NCBI GenBank assembly: GCA_016125095.1
Contig: WGMK01000038.1
Location: forward strand, 1 to 35,607
From: Candidatus Hydrogenedens sp.
GTDB taxonomy: Bacteria; Hydrogenedentota; Hydrogenedentia; Hydrogenedentales; JAEUWI01
Direction: 5' to 3'
Length of the DNA: 35,607 nucleotides
The notes below the pieces were generated by a model. That model searched no databases. It saw nothing but the letters and a program-made list of their open reading frames with translations, and was not told the origin of the DNA. Below are positions 7,922 to 16,328 of this stretch, piece after piece; positions within the stretch are counted from its first letter, which is position 1; each line of letters starts with the position of its first letter. Made by a program: the position numbers and the translations under genes.

Positions 7922-7949
7922 TACCAGCCCGGGTGAAAAGAAGATATGA

Positions 7950-8036
7950 GACCTATGGGACCTATGAGACCTATGGCGCAGCAAGAAGCCTGGTTTGGTG
8001 CCGCCCCATAAGTCCCATGGGTCCTATAGGTCCTAT
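7950..8036. repeat. Inverted pair of 9-bp tandem repeats (GACCTATGG units)
   Basis: Three perfect-register 9-bp units gacctatgg/gacctatga/gacctatgg occupy 7950-7976. After 29 bases the complementary series ccataagtc/ccatgggtc/ctataggtc/ctat occupies 8006-8036. The arms can pair into an imperfect stem of about 28 bp. The element lies between the aldo/keto reductase stop and the promoter at 7893-7921. It could end reductase transcription, bind a regulator, or be a dispersed repeat. Confidence 0.75.
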
Positions 8037-8046
8037 CAGCGGTTGC

Positions 8047-8931
8047 TCAGGCCACATCCAGCCGTGCCTGCACGGCGCTGACAAACTCGTCGATCTGCCC
8101 CGGCTGCTCGAAGCCCACGGTCATGCAGTCGATAACGCCCAGCCCCATCACGAAGTCCAGCGTCTTGGCGCGCTGCCCCTCGTCGAAACTGCCCTCGCCG
8201 ACCAGCTTCATACCGATGAGACCCTTGCCATTTTCCTTGATGCGCTTGAGCACCGGCACCACTTCCTCGATGTCGGCATCGGTCCGGTGGTTGTAGGGAT
8301 TTACGCGCGCATGGACGACGTCCACCCACGGCTCCTCGGCGGCCAGCTTGAGCGCCTCGAGCGAATGCACCGAGCAGCCGTGCGACCGGATGAGTCCGTC
8401 CGCCTTCAACTGTGCCAGCGCGTCCATCTGCTTGCGCTCCACCGTCGTCCACTGCGGGTCCGTCATGCAGTGAATCTGCACCAGATCGAGGTAGTCCGTC
8501 TGCAACTCGTCCAGGAAACGCTTTACCACCTCGTCCGCCGGGGGACGCTCCGATTCCGGAATGCCGCCCGCCTGCGTCCAGATTTTCGTGGTGTATTGCA
8601 GCTCGGCGCGTGGCTTGCCCTTCATCGCGCGCGCCACGTAGGGATGCGTGCCGTAGAGGTCCGCCAGATCGAAATGGCGCACACCCTTTTCATAGGCGTA
8701 GTTCAGCAGCGCCTCGAACTTTTCCGCGCCCATGCGCGTCTGGTTCGTCTCGCGGTTGCCGCCCGCCATGCCCGTGCCGCAGGAAATGCGGCAGGCCTTG
8801 ATAGCCGGACCCAGCGGCACCAAATCCGTAGCTCCCGGCGCCGCCGCCCGTGCCGGCGCGCTCGTACCCAGCCACACCGCCGCAGCACCCGCGGCAGCCG
8901 TCCCGATAAACTCACGACGTTTCATCTGCAT
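8047..8931 (-). CDS. Tat-exported aldo/keto reductase
   Basis: The 294-residue protein opens with a twin-arginine signal (MKRREFIGTAAAGAAAVWLG), so the folded enzyme is probably exported to the periplasm. The aldo/keto reductase tetrad is visible: Asp88 and Tyr93 (FDLADLYG), Lys116 (TTKI) and His154 (VQIHC). The family reduces carbonyls with NAD(P)H; export suggests a bound or different electron donor, and the substrate is unknown. The ATG at 8931 has GGAGG eight bases upstream; ATG 8925 would also keep the signal. The stop is followed by the 9-bp repeat element. Confidence 0.88.
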   Translation of the reverse strand: MQMKRREFIGTAAAGAAAVWLGTSAPARAAAPGATDLVPLGPAIKACRISCGTGMAGGNRETNQTRMGAEKFEALLNYAYEKGVRHFDLADLYGTHPYVARAMKGKPRAELQYTTKIWTQAGGIPESERPPADEVVKRFLDELQTDYLDLVQIHCMTDPQWTTVERKQMDALAQLKADGLIRSHGCSVHSLEALKLAAEEPWVDVVHARVNPYNHRTDADIEEVVPVLKRIKENGKGLIGMKLVGEGSFDEGQRAKTLDFVMGLGVIDCMTVGFEQPGQIDEFVSAVQARLDVA

Positions 8932-8966
8932 GACTCGTTCCTCCCGTGGCGGCGTGACCACTGTTT

Positions 8967-9515
8967 CTAGGCCAGTATCCGCGTATTCAGTAGAATCCGA
9001 TTCGTAAGGTTCTGGGCCATTTCGTAGACTTGGCGTTTCCCGCGTCCGCCTCGATAGAAGCCGCGCGTAGAACCGTGGTGGTCGAACATATGGCTGAAGA
9101 GTCGCATCAAGGTATCGCGTTCCTGCTCTTGGGCCGCATCGCACTTCTTGAAGCTATTGTGAAAATCATCGAGTACGCAGATGAATGAGGCGAGGTTGTC
9201 GGTATTTTCGGGGATATGTGCCAAGTCGTTCATAGCATCTACCCAGTCGATCACCACCATCGGGTCGGGAGCGGTCTTGTAAACCCGGTACTGATCTCCG
9301 TGCTCCTGCACCCAGTCCCTAAAAGTTTTTTCGCTGGTGAATGCGAGAAAGCGCTCAGACTCATCCAAGATGATCCGATCCGGCAATTCCTCCGTTTCTT
9401 CCGTCCAAAGGAAAACTAAGGGTCCCGACTCCCGATCGACCAACAGGCCGAACGGAACGACGTCACAGACCGCATGCCGCGTCTGTGGAATCTTCTCGCG
9501 TGTCACAACAGCCAT
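8967..9515 (-). CDS. Unknown protein, second gene of a lower-GC pair
   Basis: I do not recognise this 182-residue protein. It is fairly acidic in the first two thirds (EETEELPDRIILDESERF, DWVDAMNDL), has no signal peptide or membrane helix, and ends with a basic helix-rich stretch containing HMFDHHGSTRGFYRGGRGKR. AAGGGAAG is placed just before the ATG, and only two bases separate it from the stop of the small basic gene upstream. The pair is visibly less GC-rich than the genes on either side, which suggests transfer. The small-basic then larger-acidic order resembles toxin/immunity pairs, but this is inference only. Confidence 0.7.
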   Translation of the reverse strand: MAVVTREKIPQTRHAVCDVVPFGLLVDRESGPLVFLWTEETEELPDRIILDESERFLAFTSEKTFRDWVQEHGDQYRVYKTAPDPMVVIDWVDAMNDLAHIPENTDNLASFICVLDDFHNSFKKCDAAQEQERDTLMRLFSHMFDHHGSTRGFYRGGRGKRQVYEMAQNLTNRILLNTRILA

Positions 9516-9517
9516 TT

Positions 9518-9721
9518 CTACTTCCCTTGCGTCTTCCTGTCTAGCTTGTCCCGTTCTACCAAATACTTCTTCAGTCGATTGTTATTAGAAGTCGGGCCTT
9601 TATGCTCAGGAAAGACGCGGTCGGCATATTCTCTGGGGCTCTCGCCTTTCTTTCGAGGAAACGCGGAGATTGCCTGTCGGATTTCATCATTGATATCAGT
9701 CTTTCGCTTCGGATCTGTCAC
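9518..9721 (-). CDS. Small basic protein of unknown function, first gene of a lower-GC pair
   Basis: The frame gives 67 residues rich in Lys/Arg (MTDPKRKTDINDEIRQAI, FPRKKGESPREYADRVF, RLKKYLVERDKLDRKTQGK). It begins at a GTG four bases after the aldehyde dehydrogenase stop, without a clear ribosome site, so translation would depend on the upstream gene. The segment Y-A-D-R-V-F-P-E-H-K-G-P-T-S-N-N-N-R-L-K-K loosely recalls C-terminal ends of polymorphic toxins (G-P-x-S-x-x-x-x-I-K-K), either as a free small domain or a remnant. That likeness is weak. Composition differs from neighbours. Confidence 0.55.
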   Translation of the reverse strand: MTDPKRKTDINDEIRQAISAFPRKKGESPREYADRVFPEHKGPTSNNNRLKKYLVERDKLDRKTQGK

Positions 9722-9725
9722 GTGC

Positions 9726-11315
9726 CTACAGCCGCTGCTTCTTCGCCAGTCCTTCCAGCTTCAGGCCGGCCAGGGCCGTGCGGACGATTTTCAGCGGGTG
9801 CGCGGTGAACGCGGCGAGGATCAGGTTGGTCATCGCCTCGTACTTTTCCTTGCTGTACGGAAACCAGTTCACCTCGAGCTTGTTGTTCTGCGGCTCGGTC
9901 ATGATCGACTTGATGTTCGAGAAGGAATGCAGGCCGAACTCGCCCTTGAATCGCCCGAAGCCGCTCTGCTTGGTGCCGCCGAAGGGCAGCCCCGAGTGCG
10001 CCTGGGTGGACAGGATGTTGTTGATCGACACCTGACCCGCCTCGAGCCGTCGCGCCACGCGCTCGGCGCGCTGCAAATCGCGCGACCACACGCTCGAGCT
10101 CAGGCCGTATTGGCAATCGTTCGCCAGCCGGATAGCGTCTTCCTCGGTCTTAAACTTGCCGACGGCAATCACCGGGCCGAAGGTCTCCTCGCGCCAGATG
10201 GGGGAGTCCGCCGGGGCGTCGGTCACCAGCGTCGGCGCGATGCACTGCGTGCCCTCGTAGCGCTTGCCGGTACCGGTCACCTTCGCGCCCGATGCCTGGG
10301 CCTGGGCCAGCTGCTCTTCCACCTTTTGCAACTGAAACTCGGTGGTCATCGCGCCCACGTCCATGTTCACGCGGTCGTCCTTCGAGGGTGCCGTGGCCGG
10401 CGTGCGCAGCATCTCAATCTTGGTCTTCAGTTCCGACACGAAGGTGTCGTACAGCCCTTCCTGCACATACACGCGCTCGATGGCCGTGCAGGTCTGGCCC
10501 GCGTTCGACACGCCGCCCCAGAGGCAGCCGTTCACGGTGCGCTCCACGTCCACATCGTCGAACACCAGCATCGGGTCCTTGCCGCCGAGTTCGAGTTCGA
10601 CGGGAACGAGGTAGTTCGCGGCGTGCGCCATGATTTCCTTGCCCGCGCGCGTGCTGCCCGTAAAAAAGATCTTGGCCGGGCGCCGGTCAATCAGCCGCCG
10701 TCCCGTGTCGCGCCCGCCGTACACCACCTGGATGGCGTCCTTCATCACGCCGGCCTTGTCGAAGATTTCCTCCACCAGGCCGAACAGGGGCGTGAACTCG
10801 GACGGCTTGAGGATGACTGGATTGCCCGCAACAAAGGGACACAGGAAGAACGTAATCGCCTGATTGAAGGGGAAGTTCCACGGCGCGATGCACAGCACCG
10901 GGCCGATGGGTTCGAAAATGATCTTCCCCTTCTTTCCCATCAGCAGCAGCGGCGTGGCCAGGGGACGGTCCGCCAGCATCTTCTCGGCGTGCTTGTCGTA
11001 GTAGTCGATCATGTCGAGCACCGCGAACACTTCTGAAATCAGCGCCTCGTAGCGGGTCTTGCCGGTTTCGGCAATCACGCGGTCGAGAATCGATTCGCGG
11101 TTGTCGCGGATGTAATTTAGCAGCTTGTTGCATTCATCCAGGCGCTGCCGCACGGACATCTGGCGGATCACCCCGAATGCGGCCTGAGCCCGGGCGTATA
11201 CCGCGTCGAGCTCCGCATCCTCCGGTTCGGTCAGGTCGTAGAGTTTCTTCCCCAACACGGGGTCGCTGATTTCAAAGGTCGAACGGAGGCTTTCCGTCTG
11301 CTCGGCTACGCTCAT
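9726..11315 (-). CDS. NAD(P)-dependent aldehyde dehydrogenase
   Basis: The 529-residue enzyme oxidises an aldehyde to an acid. Catalytic residues are present: Asn147 in APWNFPF, Glu242 in ELELGGKDP, Cys276 in NAGQTCTA, and the cofactor segment LKPSE at 169-173. GLPFGGTKQSGFGR is near the end, as usual, and a C-terminal extension of about 40 residues follows (beyond FSNIKSIM), a feature of medium/long-chain and fatty-aldehyde-type members. The exact aldehyde is not readable. ATG 11315 follows GAGGACATC. It is transcribed away from the sucrose operon, with which it shares a 335-bp intergenic region. Confidence 0.93.
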   Translation of the reverse strand: MSVAEQTESLRSTFEISDPVLGKKLYDLTEPEDAELDAVYARAQAAFGVIRQMSVRQRLDECNKLLNYIRDNRESILDRVIAETGKTRYEALISEVFAVLDMIDYYDKHAEKMLADRPLATPLLLMGKKGKIIFEPIGPVLCIAPWNFPFNQAITFFLCPFVAGNPVILKPSEFTPLFGLVEEIFDKAGVMKDAIQVVYGGRDTGRRLIDRRPAKIFFTGSTRAGKEIMAHAANYLVPVELELGGKDPMLVFDDVDVERTVNGCLWGGVSNAGQTCTAIERVYVQEGLYDTFVSELKTKIEMLRTPATAPSKDDRVNMDVGAMTTEFQLQKVEEQLAQAQASGAKVTGTGKRYEGTQCIAPTLVTDAPADSPIWREETFGPVIAVGKFKTEEDAIRLANDCQYGLSSSVWSRDLQRAERVARRLEAGQVSINNILSTQAHSGLPFGGTKQSGFGRFKGEFGLHSFSNIKSIMTEPQNNKLEVNWFPYSKEKYEAMTNLILAAFTAHPLKIVRTALAGLKLEGLAKKQRL

Positions 11316-11381
11316 GATGTCCTCGCTCCTGTTGCGCCGGATACCCAAGTACTGCAGCGTCCCGCAGCGGACGCTTCCGCC

Positions 11382-11387
11382 AGTATA
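11382..11387 (-). promoter_or_regulatory. Candidate -10 box (TATACT) for the aldehyde dehydrogenase
   Basis: Reading the minus strand, CCGTATACTGGCGG places TATACT at 11387-11382, 66 bases before the ATG. No good -35 box is visible at 16-18 bp. The flanks match TATACT motifs found upstream of other genes here. Confidence 0.35.
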
Positions 11388-11429
11388 CGGGATGAACGAT
11401 GTTTTCGCACCCTGATATCCCGGCGCGCC

Positions 11430-11458
11430 TTGACAATGCCCGGCCGCTCCGGTATGGT
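11430..11458 (+). promoter_or_regulatory. Sigma70 promoter of the sucrose operon
   Basis: A perfect TTGACA (11430-11435), 17-bp spacer and TATGGT (11453-11458). Transcription would start near 11465, giving a leader of about 185 nt before the sucrose synthase ATG. Of the boxes found in the window this has the best -35. Confidence 0.65.
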
Positions 11459-11465
11459 CGGAACT

Positions 11466-11650
11466 GTGTGTGCTGAGTACGACAGTCCAAGTGTTCGCTG
11501 GATTCGCGGTGTGTTTTTCCCGCATCGCGCAGGCGGCTCCCCTGTCCGCCAGAAGATTCTTCCCCCCTGAAAAGCACACCCCGGCGGCCTTTGGACTGTC
11601 TGCGGCGGGCCTCGTCCCGCCCGAGCTAACCACCCCCAAGGAGGATAGCC
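11466..11650 (+). promoter_or_regulatory. Structured 5' leader of the sucrose operon
   Basis: The leader holds a perfect 10-bp inverted repeat, gacagtccaa (11481-11490) with ttggactgtc (11591-11600), which would close a 100-nt domain. Within it ggcgg/ccgcc (11532-11536/11546-11550) forms a small hairpin, and just after it ggcggg/cccgcc (11604-11609/11616-11621) forms a second. AAGGAGG (11638-11644) then precedes ATG 11651 by six bases. The rest of the divergent 335-bp region (11316-11650) shows only the promoters listed. Whether the fold regulates anything is not known. Confidence 0.45.
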
Positions 11651-14110
11651 ATGTCTGAGTCCAGTCCTTCTCCACAAGACAAATCCCGTGAAGCGGCCGC
11701 CGAGGAGTGGGCCGCATCGCTCACCATCCAGTCGCGCCCCGTGGATTTGCTCCCAGCCGAGCTGGTGCCCGTCGTCCGGGAATACTTTCTCGAACTCCGT
11801 GGCAGCGGCGACGATATCGTGCTCATGGATCGCGTGCGCGACAGCCTCCAGGATTTCCTGTCGCGCGCTTCGTCGATGCCCGAAGGCGGCGCCCGGACCA
11901 TTGCCCGCGTTTTTCACGGCTGCCAGGAAGTGTTCTTCACCGCCAGCCACGTCTACGCGCGGCTACGTCCCCGCATGGGCACGATGCGCATCGTGCGGCT
12001 CCACAACGAATCGAGCCGCTTCGAGGAGGTCAGCCGCTACCACTACCTGCAGGTGAAAGACTCGTACATCCAGGGCGAGGGCGAAGCGGAGAAGGCAGGC
12101 CTGCTGCTCGATTTTCGTCCATTTTTCTACAACTATCCCCGCGTACGCGAGACTTCGGCCATGGGGCAGGGCATCTCCGTGCTGAATCGAAACCTGGCCG
12201 GCAAGACCTACGAAAGCCCCGAACGGTTCCGCGACAAGCTGACCGGCTTCCTGCGCAGCTACCGGCTCGAGGGCGAGAACCTGCTGACCAACGACCATAT
12301 CACCTCCGCCTCGATTTTGAGCGAAGAGATCGACGCGGTCGACGATTTCCTGGCCGACCTGCCGCCCGAGACGCCCTACGAGGATATCTCGCACGACCTC
12401 CGCATCCGCGGCTTCGAGGCGGGGTGGGGCGCCGACGCCGCCACCATCCGCCAACGCCTGGATACCTTGAGCCAGGTGCTCGACTCCGCCGACCCCGAAA
12501 GACTCGCCGCCCTGCTGAGCAAGCTGCCGCTCATCCGGCGCATCCTCATGGTGTCGCCGCACGGCTGGTTCGCCCAGAACGACGTGCTCGGCAAGCCCGA
12601 CACCGGCGGCCAGGTGACCTATGTGCTCGACCAGGCGCGCGCCCTCGAAAAGCAGATGTCCGAGCGCTTTGCAGCCGCCGGCGTCCAGCTCAAGCCGCAC
12701 ATCGCCATTCTCACGCGCCTGATTCCGAACGCCGAGGGGACCACCTGCGACCAGCCGCGCGAACACGTGAACGGCAGCGACAATTGCTGGATCATCCGCG
12801 TGCCTTTCCAGCATGCCGATGGCAGCGTGCATCCCGATTGGGTCTCTCGCTTCCACATCTGGCCGTTCCTGGAAGACTACGCGCTGGAGTCCAAGACCGC
12901 CGTCATCGCGGAGTTCATGGGCTTGCCCGACCTCATCGTCGGCCACTACAGCGACGGTAACCTCGTGGCGCACCGGCTGGCGGAGATGCTTTCGGTAACC
13001 CATTGCGCCGCCGTGCATGCGCTTGAGAAAACAAAGTATCTGTTGTCCGACCTCTACTGGGGCGAGATGGAGAACGAGTATCACTTCTCCTGCCAGTTCA
13101 CGGCGGACATCATTGCGTATAACGCAGCCGACTTCATCATCTCGAGTTCATTCCGCGAAATCGGCGGCACGGATACGGAGATGGGCATGTTCGAATCCTA
13201 CGACGCCTTCTCGATGCCGGGTCTCTACCGTGTGACGAGCGGCATGGACCCGCGGCTGGCGCGCTATAACATCGTTCCGCCCGGCGCGAGCGAGGAACAC
13301 TTCTATCCCTATACCTCCAGCGAGCGCCGGCTCGATGCCGTGGGTGCGAAACTCGAGGAACTGTTGTTTTCCGAGGACCCGCAGGAGGGCTGCGTGGGCC
13401 GGCTGAACAATCCCGCCCTGCCGCCCGTGTTCGCCATGTCGCGCGTGGACAAGGTGAAGAACCTGCCCGGCCTGATGGAGGCCTACGGCCGCAGCGAGGA
13501 ACTCCGCAAGCACGCGAACCTCATTCTCATGTCCTCGCTCACCCGCGCCGAGCAGTCGCGCGACCAGGAAGAGATCGAGCAGATCGGCCGTATGTACGAG
13601 ATCATCGAGCAGTATCAGCTTGAGGGCAGCCTGCGTTGGTGCGGCTCGCGGCTGGACAAAGTCGAAACCGGCGAGATTTACCGGGTCATCGCAGACCACC
13701 GGGGCGCCTTCGCCCAGCCCGCCTTCATGGAAACCTTCGGCCTGACGGTCATCGAGGCGATGGCTTGCGGCTTGCCGGTGGTCGTTACCTGTTTCGGCGG
13801 CCCGGCGGAGATTGTCGTCAACGGCAAATCGGGCGAGGTGGCCAACCCGAACGACTTCGAGGCCTTTGCCAATGCGCTGTTACGCACCGTATCCGACCAG
13901 GAGACCTGGGCGCGCTACAGCCAGGGGGGCATCGCCCGCGTGCACGAGGCCTTCAACTGGAGCACGCACGCCGACACCGTACTCCGAATGGCAAATGTTT
14001 ATGCCTTCTGGAACGTACTCGACGTAATGAACCGCGGCGCGCTGGACCAATATATCAGCACGCTCTATCACGCAGTCTACCGGCCGAGGGCCGCGGCGCT
14101 CGCACGATAG
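11651..14110 (+). CDS. Sucrose synthase
   Basis: The 819-residue length and domain order match sucrose synthases, which interconvert sucrose + UDP/ADP and fructose + nucleotide-glucose. Residues about 1-285 form the regulatory N-terminal region; 290-790 form the GT4 glycosyltransferase. The substrate loop GKPDTGGQVTYVLDQARAL has Gly319-Gly320-Gln321; the E-x7-E motif is Glu694/Glu702 in ETFGLTVIE; EKTKYLLSDLYW and YHFSCQFTADIIAYN are also typical. AAGGAGG gives a strong start. It is the first gene of a three-gene operon, 19 bases before the sucrose-phosphate synthase. No odd residues were seen. ADP versus UDP preference cannot be read. Confidence 0.95.
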   Translation: MSESSPSPQDKSREAAAEEWAASLTIQSRPVDLLPAELVPVVREYFLELRGSGDDIVLMDRVRDSLQDFLSRASSMPEGGARTIARVFHGCQEVFFTASHVYARLRPRMGTMRIVRLHNESSRFEEVSRYHYLQVKDSYIQGEGEAEKAGLLLDFRPFFYNYPRVRETSAMGQGISVLNRNLAGKTYESPERFRDKLTGFLRSYRLEGENLLTNDHITSASILSEEIDAVDDFLADLPPETPYEDISHDLRIRGFEAGWGADAATIRQRLDTLSQVLDSADPERLAALLSKLPLIRRILMVSPHGWFAQNDVLGKPDTGGQVTYVLDQARALEKQMSERFAAAGVQLKPHIAILTRLIPNAEGTTCDQPREHVNGSDNCWIIRVPFQHADGSVHPDWVSRFHIWPFLEDYALESKTAVIAEFMGLPDLIVGHYSDGNLVAHRLAEMLSVTHCAAVHALEKTKYLLSDLYWGEMENEYHFSCQFTADIIAYNAADFIISSSFREIGGTDTEMGMFESYDAFSMPGLYRVTSGMDPRLARYNIVPPGASEEHFYPYTSSERRLDAVGAKLEELLFSEDPQEGCVGRLNNPALPPVFAMSRVDKVKNLPGLMEAYGRSEELRKHANLILMSSLTRAEQSRDQEEIEQIGRMYEIIEQYQLEGSLRWCGSRLDKVETGEIYRVIADHRGAFAQPAFMETFGLTVIEAMACGLPVVVTCFGGPAEIVVNGKSGEVANPNDFEAFANALLRTVSDQETWARYSQGGIARVHEAFNWSTHADTVLRMANVYAFWNVLDVMNRGALDQYISTLYHAVYRPRAAALAR

Positions 14111-14129
14111 TCCCCGGAGAGACACCCAC

Positions 14130-16328
14130 ATGTACATTCAGCTGATCAGCATCCATGGCCTCGTTCGCGGCGACCAGATCGAAATGGGCCGCAACTCCGA
14201 CACCGGGGGCCAGGTGCGTTACGTTGTCGACCTTGCGCGTACGCTGGCAAAATTCGAGAACGTCACACAGGTGGACTTGTTCACGCGCCAGATTAGAGAC
14301 AAACGACTCTCGCCGGACTATGCCGAGCCGATTGAGGAGCTCGCCCCGAACTGCCGCATCGTGCGGCTACCCTGCGGCGGCGGGCGCTATTACCGTAAGG
14401 AACGCCTCTGGCCCTACCTGGACGATTACGCGGATGCCATGATTGCCTTCACGCGTCGCGAGGGGCGCGTGCCGGCCTTTGTCCACGGGCACTATGCCGA
14501 CGCGGGCTATGTGGGCATGGAGGTCGCCTCGGCCTTCGCCGTGCCGTTTGTGTTCACCGGGCATTCGCTGGGGCGGGACAAGAAGGCCTACCTGGTCGAG
14601 CAGGGCTGGACGGCCGAGGGCATGGAGAAGGAATACGCCATCGAGCATCGCATCGCCGTGGAGGAGCGCTGCCTCGCCTGCGCCGACCTCGTGGTGACCA
14701 GCACGCGCCACGAACGCGAGACGCAATACGCCCGCTACGACAACGGCAGCCTGCCGCGCTTCGAGATCATTCCGCCCGGCACCTCGCTCGAGCGCTTCTT
14801 TCCCTACTACGACTACGAACTGGGTTCTGACCGCATCGATCCGCATTTCAAGCAGGCCCGCATGCGGATGCAGGCCGAACTCGACCGCTTCCATCTCAGT
14901 TCCGACAAGCCGCTTATCCTCGCGCTCTGTCGTCCTGACAAGCGCAAGAATATCGGCGCCATCGTGCAGGCCTATGGCGAAGACCGCGAGCTGCAGCACA
15001 TCGCCAACCTCGCCATCTTCGCGGGCATCCGCAAGACCATCACGGACATGCCGGACAGCGAGCGCAGCGTGCTCACCGATATCCTGCTGATGATGGACCA
15101 GTACGATCTTTATGGTCGCATGGCAGTACCCAAGCGGCTCGACTCCGAACTCGAGGTGCCCGAGCTGTACCGGCTGGCCGCGTCGCGCCGCGGCGTATTC
15201 GTCAATACCGCCTTCGTCGAGCCCTTCGGCCTCACCTATATCGAGTCGTCTGCCGTCGGCCTGCCCTTTGTCGGCACGGAAAACGGCGGTCCGCAGGACA
15301 TTGTGGCCAATTGCGACAGCGGCATCCTGGTGGACGTAAACGACATCCAGCAGATTGCGGCAGCCATGAAGAAGATTCTTACCGATCGCGACACCTGGGA
15401 GAAGTTCTCCAACAATGGCATCAACCGCGTGCGCGAACACTACACCTGGGAACAGCACTGCGAGACCTATCTCGACGCGACAGACTCGGTGGTGAAAGCC
15501 GCACCCAAGAGCGTGTTCACCCTGCAGGACAAGGCCGATGCCCCGGGCCGCCGTCTGGCCGATGTGGGGGCCATCCTCATCACCGATATCGACAACACGT
15601 TGCTGGGAGACGAGGAAGCCCTGGGACGGCTGCTCGAGTTTATGCGCAGCCATCGCTCCGAAATCGCCTTCGGCGTCGCGTCGGGCCGTTACCTGGACAA
15701 GGTCGTCGAGGTCATGAACGATCACCACGTGGGACCGCTCGATGTGGTCATCTCGTCGGTCGGCACCGAAATCTACTACGGCCCCGACCTCGCCTTCGAC
15801 AAGGGCTGGGCCAGCCATTTGCGCTCGAAGTGGAAGCGCGACAAGGTGGCGGAAGCCCTCGATGACCTCGAGTTCATCACCCTGCAAAAGGACGACGAGA
15901 CACAGCAGGAATTCAAAATCAGCTACGACCTCGACGACACGCTCATGCCGCACGATGAGGCGATGCCGATCATCTACGACCGGCTCTCGAAGACCGGCGT
16001 GCCGCACACCCTGATTTTCTCGCACGACGTGTATATTGATATCCTGCCGCAGCGGGCGAGCAAGGGGAAGGCCGTGCGATACCTTTCAGGAAAATGGAAC
16101 GTGCCCATCGAGCGGATAGTTACCGCAGGCGATTCGGGCAATGATATCGACATGCTCAAGGGCAAGACCGCAGGCATTGTCGTGTCGAACTACTCCTCCG
16201 AACTCGAGCCGCTCAAGTCGAGCCCGTCGTCGCGCATCTACTTCGCCAAGGAGGCCTGCGCGGCCGGGATACTGGACGGACTGCGGCACTACGGCTTCGC
16301 GCCCTCCCAGCAGGAGCAGCCCGCATGA
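14130..16328 (+). CDS. Bifunctional sucrose-phosphate synthase/phosphatase
   Basis: The 732-residue protein joins a GT4 domain (about 1-465; SDTGGQVRYVVDLARTL near 23-39 and E-x7-E at Glu364/Glu372, EPFGLTYIE) to a HAD-type sucrose-phosphatase domain (about 480-725). The phosphatase motifs look complete: Asp486-I-Asp488-N-T, Lys645 in ASKGKA and GDSGND at 667-672. It should make sucrose-6-phosphate from UDP-glucose and fructose-6-phosphate and then release phosphate. Many plant synthases carry a degraded copy of this domain; here it seems active by motif. CCGGAGAG precedes the ATG; the stop overlaps the fructokinase start (ATGA). Confidence 0.93.
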   Translation: MYIQLISIHGLVRGDQIEMGRNSDTGGQVRYVVDLARTLAKFENVTQVDLFTRQIRDKRLSPDYAEPIEELAPNCRIVRLPCGGGRYYRKERLWPYLDDYADAMIAFTRREGRVPAFVHGHYADAGYVGMEVASAFAVPFVFTGHSLGRDKKAYLVEQGWTAEGMEKEYAIEHRIAVEERCLACADLVVTSTRHERETQYARYDNGSLPRFEIIPPGTSLERFFPYYDYELGSDRIDPHFKQARMRMQAELDRFHLSSDKPLILALCRPDKRKNIGAIVQAYGEDRELQHIANLAIFAGIRKTITDMPDSERSVLTDILLMMDQYDLYGRMAVPKRLDSELEVPELYRLAASRRGVFVNTAFVEPFGLTYIESSAVGLPFVGTENGGPQDIVANCDSGILVDVNDIQQIAAAMKKILTDRDTWEKFSNNGINRVREHYTWEQHCETYLDATDSVVKAAPKSVFTLQDKADAPGRRLADVGAILITDIDNTLLGDEEALGRLLEFMRSHRSEIAFGVASGRYLDKVVEVMNDHHVGPLDVVISSVGTEIYYGPDLAFDKGWASHLRSKWKRDKVAEALDDLEFITLQKDDETQQEFKISYDLDDTLMPHDEAMPIIYDRLSKTGVPHTLIFSHDVYIDILPQRASKGKAVRYLSGKWNVPIERIVTAGDSGNDIDMLKGKTAGIVVSNYSSELEPLKSSPSSRIYFAKEACAAGILDGLRHYGFAPSQQEQPA

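Noticed and set aside
7950..8036. Considered as a CRISPR array
   Set aside because: Units are 9 bp without spacers and the two halves face each other; no cas genes are near.
9474..11036. 520-codon plus-strand open frame opposite the aldehyde dehydrogenase and the small unknown gene
   Set aside because: Antisense shadow; the minus-strand enzyme has complete catalytic motifs over the same DNA.
11470..11658. 62-codon open frame from a GTG inside the sucrose-operon leader, with a signal-peptide-like middle
   Set aside because: It begins within a few bases of the predicted transcript start with no ribosome site and overlaps the real gene start; the leader is better explained as structured RNA.
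14367..16025. 552-codon minus-strand open frame opposite the sucrose-phosphate synthase
   Set aside because: Antisense shadow of a strongly supported gene, with no recognisable domain and no start context.
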